A stretch of DNA of 20,670 nt, from assembly GCA_946221035.1 (NCBI GenBank), contig CAMIME010000041.1, positions 1-20,670 on the forward strand. The letters are read 5' to 3'. Below, piece by piece: positions 7,488 to 15,400 of this stretch; the first letter of the stretch is position 1, and each line of letters starts with the position of its first letter. The translations under genes were made by a program, and so were the position numbers. The notes below the pieces were generated by a model, which worked only from the letters and a program-made list of their open reading frames with translations, ran no database searches and was not told where the DNA came from. The stretch comes from an uncultured Campylobacter sp. Its GTDB lineage: Bacteria > Actinomycetota > Actinomycetes > Mycobacteriales > Mycobacteriaceae.

Positions 7488-10400
7488 CTAGTTCTTGTCA
7501 GCTGCCTGCGCCTCGGAGGGCTTAGCCTCGGAGGTGGACGGCTTCGCAGCCTTCTCCTCGGCGTACTTCTTGCCCTGGCCGGACGAGCCGTACATCAGAC
7601 GCTCGTTGTTGCTGCCCTTGCCCACGGCGTAGGAGGAGGTGTACTCGCTCGCGCCACAGGCGTGCATGACCTGGTCGATGATCAGCAGACCAGCGGTGAT
7701 CACGCCGAGCGAGCCAGCCGCCAGGCCGATCATCTGCGGGTTCGCGACCTGGAAGGCGCCCTGGATGCCAGCGGCGCGCTCCGCGCGGTCCTGGTCGTAG
7801 ATGCCGAGGCCACGCTGGATCTGGTCATTCGCCTCCTTGATGGCGGCGTTGATCTGACCCTGCAGACCCTCGAGGCCCGGGATCTGGACCTGGGACAGAA
7901 TCGCGACCGGGATGGCCAGCAGCAGCGGGGCGGTCAGGCCCACGATGCCCGCGATGCACTCGCCGGACAGCTCGCGCTTCTGGTTGCCCTTGGCGGCGCC
8001 GGTGCCGGAGACGTTGGTGTCGACCTTGACCGTCAGCTTCAGCTTCTGCTCGGTCAGCGACTGGCCCTCCTCGGTGAGGAAGAGGTACTTGATGTCAGCC
8101 TCTTCCACACCAGGCTTGGTGTCGATCTTGACACCCGCCTCGGTCGGGGTGACGTTCACCTTTTCCTCGCCCTGGGTGATGGCCAGACCGGTCACGTTCT
8201 GCGGGAACGTGATGTTCACCGGGCCGTTGGAGATGCTGTTGTCAACGTTGATAACCGGATCAACATTGTCAGCCTTCACGCTGTAGGAGCCATCTGCCTG
8301 CTTGACTGCAACATCTGCAGGCACGATCGACACAATAGCGGTGCGCAGAACGTCGCCGTTCGCGTCGCGCTCCTCGATGCGGACCACGTTGCCAGCGGTG
8401 CCCTTCTTGGGTGCAATGCGGAACTCTTCCACACCCTGCTCGTTCACCTTGGTCTGAGTGACGTGCTCGGCACCGGCGACGACAACGAATTCCTTACCGC
8501 TCTTCATCGGCGGGAACGTAACGTCGCCCTCCTCCGAAACCAGAACACGCTGTTCGATGACCCTGCGCTCAACGCCCTTCACGATATCCAGGTAGTAGCG
8601 GTTCAACTCCACACCCTTGTCGTTCTTCTGGACGACGACCACACGCTTGTCAACCGCATCCTTCTTCGCACGCAGGATGAACTCGCCGTTGCGACGCTCA
8701 ACAGAAGCGAACTCCTCGCCCTGAACAACCTCGTATTTGCTCTTCTCCTCGCTCGCGATGAACTCGGAGGTGGTGGACAGCTTGTAGAAGTACTCCTTGC
8801 CGACGTTGGCCGGGTCCACGATGTCGAGCTCGTAGCGGCCCCACACACCGCGGGCGTCCTTGACCTCGATGACGGCCTTGCCGGTCTTGCCCGGCTTACC
8901 CGTCACAATCTTCGTGTTGTTCGAGCCGTCAACGACATCGATGATGTCCTCACCCTCGATAACCTCGACCCGGTCGTCGTTGAACGCGACGATCTCAGCC
9001 TTGGCATCCCAGGTCATGCGACGCTTGACCGGCTGGAAGTTGGCTTCCTGTCCGGGGACCACCTTGATGGTGTACCGCTCGAATACGAATCCCTCATCCG
9101 TCCGGTTCTCAATGATCACCGTTCCCTGAGCGTCCCGCTTGAAGCCAACCTTGAGGTTTGCCTGGCCATTCTCCGGAATCTCCGCGAAGATGTCGCCCGG
9201 CTCGATCTTTTCACCGTTCTGGTTCTTCGTTTCAGCAACAATCAGCTTGGTGCCACCAGAGAGATTCAGCTCGTTATCCGCGGAAACGGTGTAGTTCAGC
9301 TCGCGCGGGGTGTTGGCCGTTACCGTGTACTCATACTCGGTGATTTGGCGCGGCTCGAGCTTCTGGATCGGCTGACCATCGGCATCCTTCTTGGTGTTGC
9401 CATCTTCATCGAGCTCCGGGAAGTAGAAGTACTGGTACTCGCGCACGCGGACAGTTCCGGACTCGCCAGGCTTGAGGGCGCCTGGCTTGAAGGCGAGGTT
9501 GAGGTCATCCTTGGTGCCCTTAACTGTCCTGGTGCCGATCTTGTTCCCGTTCGAGTCAACTTCGGGCACCGTCTCGGTAATATCTTCCTCCGGAAGAACC
9601 GAAATGAGCTCCTTTCCTTCGACAATCTCGAAGAAGTTGCTCACGCCGTTGGCGACACCGGCTCCTGTCTCACCACGGTAGATGGTCACCTTGGCACGCT
9701 CTGTTACCTTTCGCGTAACAGTCTGTGATTGGGGATTGAGTGCGGAGATGTCGCGGTTGATAACTGAAATGGTCCAGATACCGATGACCGTGCCGTTCGC
9801 ATCCTTGACGTGGATGACCGCGGTTCCGTTCTGGTTCTTCGGGCGGATAATCCAAGCATCTTCTCCTGCCTCACCCTTGCCCTCTTCAACCTGGATGAAC
9901 TCCGCACCGGAGACGATCTGGTAACTCCAGTTATCACGGCGCTCGATGTAGGCGCGATCCTCATCCTTCGTGCCCGCCAGATCCTTGTTGTACCGAAGTT
10001 CGAACTCGGAAATCTTGGGGCCGGCGTTCTTGTCCTCGACGATGTTAAGGGTGTAGTTGTACTCGACGCCCTTATCGTCGGTGAAAACAATTCTGACTTC
10101 GCCCGAGCTCACGCCATCCCGAGGCGTGATCTTCCAATTTCCGTTCTTTTCTTCGATGTCTACGAGATCGTATCCCTTGACAATCTTGTACCCGCCACCG
10201 CGATTTTCGACAAATGCCGTCGACGTGTTGAGAATCTCGCGGACCACGTCGTAGTTCGTCGTGACGTTCTCAACCGTGATGACGTTCTCGCGAATAGTGC
10301 CGGATTCCTCATTCACCCGGATGACGATGTTGCCGGAGAGGGTCCGGTCATTGACAGTAACGTTGACGCTCGTCTCATCGTCGCGCACCTCAATTGCGCC

Positions 10401-12170
10401 CGGTTTGACCTGAATTGGGTTGCCGTCCTTATCAACGAACGACCACTGGAATGTCTCGTTACCCTTCTTCGGGATAACGCGTACCCGGTTCGCCGAGCCT
10501 GGGTTAATGGTGTAGAAGAAGTTGTTGACCTTGACCTTGGTCGTGGTCTCTACATCCACCGTGCGGTTGACGTTCACCTTGTAGATGTACTGGTTGCCCT
10601 CGGCATCGGTGATCAGGATCTCGACCTCGCCGCTACCCTCAAAGTCCGGGCGAGGCGTGATGACGAGCTTCCCATCTTCGGTGCGCTCGACAATGACAAT
10701 GTCGGCGCCCTTAATGATCTCGAACGTCCAGGAGCCCTTGATGTTCCCCGGAAGCTCGATGGTCTTCGACTTCTCCTCACGCGCAAAGCCCGCGAAGTAG
10801 TAGAACTCGTAGATCTCCTTGAGGCTCTCGTACACCTTCTCGGTGTAGTAGTTCTCCTTATCGATGACCGTTGTGGTCACAGATACCGGTGCCGGTGTAA
10901 CAGTCTTGGTGACAACCTCGGTCTTCGCGGGTACGGAGACGGTGGTGTACGCCTCAGGCGTCACCGTCACGACCTTCTCCTCGGTCTTCGCCGGCAAGGT
11001 CTGAGTGACCGGAACAGCCGTAATGGTCTCGGTAACGGTTTCAGGTGTCCCAGGTTCCGTGACGGTGGAGACGGACGGTGGCAGCTGCTCGACAAATGTT
11101 TGCGTCTCAGTCGCGCCGGACACCGTCGTGGAGACTGTACGCGTCACAGGCGGGTGGGTGACGGTCGTGACAACCTCCTTCGCCGGGGCGGTGGTGTAGA
11201 TCGTCTTGGATGCAGTCGGGAGTGTCGACGTCGTCGTCACAACACGCGGCGGCTGCGTAAGGGTGACGCGCTGCGTGGTTGGCGTTCCCTTGATGGTCTC
11301 GGTCACGGTTGTGGCGGGACGCGTAACCGTCTCCGTCTTCGTCTCAGCAGGCGGGGTGGTGTAAACCGTCTCCGTGATCTTCTGATCGGGCTGCGGCGGA
11401 TTAGGGTTCAGACCAGGCTGAACAATCGTGATGATGCGCTGGAAAGTTGGATTCTGATTAGGGTTCAAGTTGAGGTTGTAATTGCGAGGAACCAGAACCG
11501 TAACGTACTCCCCGGCCTTCACCGTCGACGCAATTCGGTCGGTATCAACCGGAACCAGAATGTAATTCGGAATGCCCGACCCGGCCTTAACAGTCGTCCA
11601 CTTGATTGTGAACCCGGTAAGCTGCGTGAACTTCGGAAGGTTGCGCTTGCCCTCGTAGAACTGCTCACGCACAGCATTCAGCCCGCTCAGGTTGTTCCCG
11701 AGAAGGGCTTGAAGCATGCCGTTGAGTTCAACAACCTTCGCCGAGTTACCGGCCTTGTACTCCTTCATGAGCTCTTTGGTCAGGTTGATCGCGGCGTTCT
11801 GCACGCGCTCGTCGATGCCGTAGCCCACACCGACTCGACCAGAGGCACCGGTCAGCTTTCGAACTTCGTAACCGCCCGGAATGTTGTTCCACGGGTTATC
11901 AAGCAGCCAGTCAATGCAAAAGCCGGGGCCCAGTTCTGTCGGGAGCAGTCCCATGGCGTTGTTACGGACGGTTACGTTGCGCTGCTGCATGTAGGCAGCA
12001 AGCTCTTGCTCGTTCAACTTCTGGTAAGCGCCGACGATCGCGGCGCTGTCGTTCGATGCCCATGCGGTGGCTGCATCGGCGCCCGGGGCGACGGCTACAG
12101 CAGTTCCTGCGAGCATGGCGGTCGAGATCAGACCAACCATGACGCGCTTCTTCAACGTTGCGTTCTTCAA
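7488..12170 (-). CDS. Giant secreted surface protein A with stalk, beta-rich repeats and C-terminal membrane anchor
   Basis: A 1560-residue envelope protein; function unknown. The start is a TTG with AAGGA 8 bases upstream. Signal peptide about 1-33 (cut near GADA). Residues 34-255 are an N-terminal domain with GPGFCID (Cys85) and MLQALL (Gln154), then GEYVTVLVPRNYN and IVQPGL. Residues about 264-435 are a Thr/Val/Pro-rich stalk of TVTxT-like units. About ten similar beta-rich units of 75-130 residues follow, each with a core like IVxGxxxVxVE, WxIxPK, DxxGxxYxYxLxIV, suggesting Ig-like folds. The C-terminal module has Cys1405, a span to about 1425, an amphipathic loop (SQVQIPGLEG, ANDQIQRGLGIYD), a second span about 1480-1502, Cys1505 and a polar tail. 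There is no LPxTG sortase signal. It is a paralogue of the next gene upstream. A role in adhesion is plausible but unproven. Confidence 0.88.
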   Translation of the reverse strand: MKNATLKKRVMVGLISTAMLAGTAVAVAPGADAATAWASNDSAAIVGAYQKLNEQELAAYMQQRNVTVRNNAMGLLPTELGPGFCIDWLLDNPWNNIPGGYEVRKLTGASGRVGVGYGIDERVQNAAINLTKELMKEYKAGNSAKVVELNGMLQALLGNNLSGLNAVREQFYEGKRNLPKFTQLTGFTIKWTTVKAGSGIPNYILVPVDTDRIASTVKAGEYVTVLVPRNYNLNLNPNQNPTFQRIITIVQPGLNPNPPQPDQKITETVYTTPPAETKTETVTRPATTVTETIKGTPTTQRVTLTQPPRVVTTTSTLPTASKTIYTTAPAKEVVTTVTHPPVTRTVSTTVSGATETQTFVEQLPPSVSTVTEPGTPETVTETITAVPVTQTLPAKTEEKVVTVTPEAYTTVSVPAKTEVVTKTVTPAPVSVTTTVIDKENYYTEKVYESLKEIYEFYYFAGFAREEKSKTIELPGNIKGSWTFEIIKGADIVIVERTEDGKLVITPRPDFEGSGEVEILITDAEGNQYIYKVNVNRTVDVETTTKVKVNNFFYTINPGSANRVRVIPKKGNETFQWSFVDKDGNPIQVKPGAIEVRDDETSVNVTVNDRTLSGNIVIRVNEESGTIRENVITVENVTTNYDVVREILNTSTAFVENRGGGYKIVKGYDLVDIEEKNGNWKITPRDGVSSGEVRIVFTDDKGVEYNYTLNIVEDKNAGPKISEFELRYNKDLAGTKDEDRAYIERRDNWSYQIVSGAEFIQVEEGKGEAGEDAWIIRPKNQNGTAVIHVKDANGTVIGIWTISVINRDISALNPQSQTVTRKVTERAKVTIYRGETGAGVANGVSNFFEIVEGKELISVLPEEDITETVPEVDSNGNKIGTRTVKGTKDDLNLAFKPGALKPGESGTVRVREYQYFYFPELDEDGNTKKDADGQPIQKLEPRQITEYEYTVTANTPRELNYTVSADNELNLSGGTKLIVAETKNQNGEKIEPGDIFAEIPENGQANLKVGFKRDAQGTVIIENRTDEGFVFERYTIKVVPGQEANFQPVKRRMTWDAKAEIVAFNDDRVEVIEGEDIIDVVDGSNNTKIVTGKPGKTGKAVIEVKDARGVWGRYELDIVDPANVGKEYFYKLSTTSEFIASEEKSKYEVVQGEEFASVERRNGEFILRAKKDAVDKRVVVVQKNDKGVELNRYYLDIVKGVERRVIEQRVLVSEEGDVTFPPMKSGKEFVVVAGAEHVTQTKVNEQGVEEFRIAPKKGTAGNVVRIEERDANGDVLRTAIVSIVPADVAVKQADGSYSVKADNVDPVINVDNSISNGPVNITFPQNVTGLAITQGEEKVNVTPTEAGVKIDTKPGVEEADIKYLFLTEEGQSLTEQKLKLTVKVDTNVSGTGAAKGNQKRELSGECIAGIVGLTAPLLLAIPVAILSQVQIPGLEGLQGQINAAIKEANDQIQRGLGIYDQDRAERAAGIQGAFQVANPQMIGLAAGSLGVITAGLLIIDQVMHACGASEYTSSYAVGKGSNNERLMYGSSGQGKKYAEEKAAKPSTSEAKPSEAQAADKN

Positions 12171-12412
12171 CGGCTCATTCCTTAGATAGAAGTCGGAGGA
12201 GATATTCGAAGCAGCCTAGAGACCACCTGAACACGGGTCTCGAAACTGATAAACATACATTCAATCGCAACAAGCAGGCGGAGCATAGTCCAACACCACC
12301 AAAATCCCCCCAAAAGACCAGATAAACCCAAGAAACCCCAGAACTCGGCCCCCTGACCTTGACCTTTAGCTTCCCCTTATACAGAAAAACACAAGGTGAT
12401 CTTCGCCACAAA
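12137..12412. repeat. 276-bp perfect direct repeat, copy 1 (promoter, leader and first codons of surface gene A)
   Basis: Base for base identical to 16831-17106 (offset 4694) by my line-by-line comparison. It runs from codon 11-12 of the surface gene through the start codon, leader and probable promoter, and stops after CACAAA. The paralogous coding sequences beyond it are clearly diverged, so the identity must be recent or maintained. Confidence 0.95.
12171..12412 (-). promoter_or_regulatory. Promoter and long 5' leader of surface gene A
   Basis: Minus-strand reading: TGTGG-N6-TCACC (12410-12395) resembles a CRP/GlxR site (TGTGA-N6-TCACA, 8 of 10). TATAAG (12381-12376) is a good -10 box; the -35 is not recognisable. 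Transcription would start near 12369, giving a leader of about 200 bases. The leader has G-runs at 12353-12349, 12339-12336, 12329-12327 and 12311-12306 and a 6-bp hairpin GAGACC/GGTCTC (12219-12241). AAGGA (12183-12179) precedes the TTG start. Weaker alternative -10 boxes exist nearer the gene (for example TATCAG with TTGTTG 16 bases upstream). Confidence 0.45.
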
Positions 12413-12448
12413 AGTGTTCTGGCTAGCTAAGTGGTGGAGATACTCAGA

Positions 12449-12482
12449 AAGGCCCGTCCCCCAATGCTGGGGGCCGGGCCTT
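12449..12482 (-). terminator. Terminator of surface gene B
   Basis: AAGGCCCG-T-CCCCCA, loop ATGC, TGGGGG-C-CGGGCCTT: a 15-base-arm stem with a single mismatch, starting 18 bases after the stop of the 1454-residue gene. The minus-strand tail reads TTTCTGAG, a short U-run. It separates gene B from the promoter of gene A, so the two are probably transcribed independently. Confidence 0.8.
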
Positions 12483-12499
12483 AACGACTGCTCAGGAAG

Positions 12500-15400
12500 C
12501 TAGCTAGCTTTCTCGGCCGTCGGCTTCGTAGTGGTTGTAGCCGGCTGAGTAGTTGCAGCGGACTTGCCCGAGGATCCGTTCATGAGCACATCGCTCTTGG
12601 TTGCTTTTCCAAGTTGGTAGGAGGAGGTTGCCTCTTCCTGCCCACAAGCGCGGAGCACACCATCAAGGATCAGCAGACCAACAGTGATGGCACCGAGGGC
12701 GCCACCTGCGAGCCCGAGCATTTCGGGGTTCACTGCCTGGAAGGCTCCCTGGACACCGGCGGCACGCTCTGCCCGATCACGGTCGTAGATGCCCAAGCCC
12801 CTCTGGATCTGGTCATTAGCCTGGCGGATCGCGTCGTTGATCTGCGCTGAAACTCCCTCCAGACCCGGAATCTGCACCTGTGAAAGGATTCCGACCGGAA
12901 TAGCCAGAAGCAGTGGTACAGAGAGACCAACCAGCGCGGCAATGCACTTCGGATCAAGCTCGCTGGAGCCGGTCTCGGAATCTCCGCCAGAAATCTTAGC
13001 TCCGCCTTCGACGATGACCTCGACCTCAGCGTCCAGGTCAAGGATGCCGTTCTTGATCGGAACAACCTTCATCTTCTCGGTACCCGGCAAGATGATGCCC
13101 GGTTCCACCTTGACGTCAGAGCCACCAGGCTTCGTCGTGACCGACTTCGGATCCGGCACAACGATCGTGCACGCGCCCGCCGCATTGCAGAAGCTGATCT
13201 CGACAGCGTTCTCGCTGCCCTTGATCGGGATGTTGTAGCCCTTGTCGCGGTCGCCGGTGATGTCCTCGCGCTTGAGCGTCCAACGGACCTTCGGGTCGGG
13301 AGTTACCTCACCCGGGGTGGCATTGAAGTCGAGCTCAATGATACGGACCAGGTTCCCCTCACGGTCCGTCTCTTCCACAACTACGCGCGGAGCCTTGCCC
13401 GGTTTCGGGATCACCGTCAGGTTGCCCTGAGGATCCAGCTTGGGCTCCTCGATTTCGTCCCGGCCCCGCACCACCTTGAACTGGTTGGTCGGCTCGCCCT
13501 TCTTCACGTAGCTGTCAGGCGTCTCCACAACGACACGGCGCTCTTCAGTGAACTCGAGCGGCTTCGGCGCGTTGACGATGTCAACCACGTAACGCTTCAC
13601 CACAACGTTATCGCGACGCTCCACAATGGTGACAGTCTTTTCAGCAGACTCAGGACCGTTTGGTACAAGAACCCACTTACCGGTGCTCTTGTCAATGGTG
13701 ACCCACTTAGCACCGTCACCTTCCACCGCAATCTCGTTGTCGTTATTGCGGATAATCGTGACCTTGCCGCCAACAGTCAGTTTGTAGCGCTCCGAGATCG
13801 TGGAAGTGCCCTCGCCGTTCTTGCGCGGGATGAGCGTCAGCTCGTAGATCTCCGTCACGTGCTCACCGTTGCGGACAGTGACCGTTACCGTGCCGGACGC
13901 GCCCGGCTTCGGCTTAATAAGCACGGAGTTGCCGGTCTCGATGACCTCGACGAGCTCGGGCTTGTCGACGGTGTAGGTGTACCCCTTAGGAACCGAGATT
14001 GTCGCCTCCGCATTCCACTTCAGGTCGAATCGCTTCGGCGTCGCCTTGGCGGCGGTGACGTTGTAGATGAGGCGCTCGAATGCCACGCCGCGGGAGTTGC
14101 GGTTCTCAATTTCTACTCGTCCCTGCGCCCCCGGCTTAAAGGTCAGGTTGCCTTCCACAATTCCGGCAACGAGGTCCTTGCCTTCGACGATCTCCAGGTT
14201 GAGCTTGTTGGTGCCGTAAATGTACGCATCAGACGACGACTTAACGTCGCGAGTGCGCTCGGAGACTCCACCAGGCGTCACGTGCAGGGTGTATTCCACG
14301 ACCGCCTTGCCCTGGATCTGCTCTTCGACCACGATGTCGCCGGTGACGCCGAGCTTCGGCTGAATGACCCAGGTACCGTCGTCGTTCTTCTTGAGCTCCT
14401 GAACAAGATCGTCGCCCTTGGTGATGACGAACGTGTTGTTCTCCTTGTCACCGGGCTTCAGATCGATGGTGTTGCGGTCAAGGACATCTCGAGAGACCTT
14501 GATCGGGTCGGGTAGCTGCGCCTGTACAACCTTTGCCACGATGGTGTACACACCAACGACGACTCCAGGACGGCCGTTCTCACCCTTGGTCCGGAGCTCG
14601 AAGGTCGCCGTGTCGTTCTGCTTGTTGGTGATGGTCCAGCCAGAACCCGAAGGTGTCCACCCCCAGTTCTTTTCATTGCCGGATACGAGTTTCAACTCGT
14701 AGTCCTCCGGCTTGGCAACAGTGATATCGACGGAATCACCTTGGTTAATAGAGTGGACCTCAACATCAACGGCGACGTTCGTGCCTTCCTTGATCACCAG
14801 GGTGAAGGTGTAGACGTTGCCGTCCTTGTCCTCGGCGCGAACGACGGCTTCGCCCTCTTTACCCTTCACCGGGGTAATAACCCAGAACCCCTGCTCGTTC
14901 TTCTCGATCTTCTCGATCAGCTCGCCACCGGAGACCTTTTCAGGCTCCTGCTCGACATTCTTGACCTCGAGAATGTACGGATTCTCGTTGCCAATGACGC
15001 GCGTTTGGCTGAACTGGTTCTGGGAGGTGTCGACGTTGAACGTGTACACGTCCTTTGCGCCCGTGTTCTCGCCCTTGGCGTTGACCTGGTACACCTCAAC
15101 GGTCACGGTGCCGCGAATGACGCCCTCGTTGATCTTGAGCGTAAAGCCCTGCTCGTTCTCGTTCACGGCAGTCGCAGCGCCGTCGACCTTGTACTTCCAA
15201 CCCTTCGGCACCGGAATGAAGTGCTCGAGGCTACCCACGCCAACGTTGAAGAAGTGGTTGTTCACCACCACCTCGTTCGTGACCTGAGTCTTCACAGCCT
15301 CGTTGACAACGTTGATCGAGTACTCGTGACGGTTGCCCTGGTTGTCAACGATGAAAATGCGGACGGTGCCGCGGCCTTCCTTGACCGGGGTCACCTTCAG

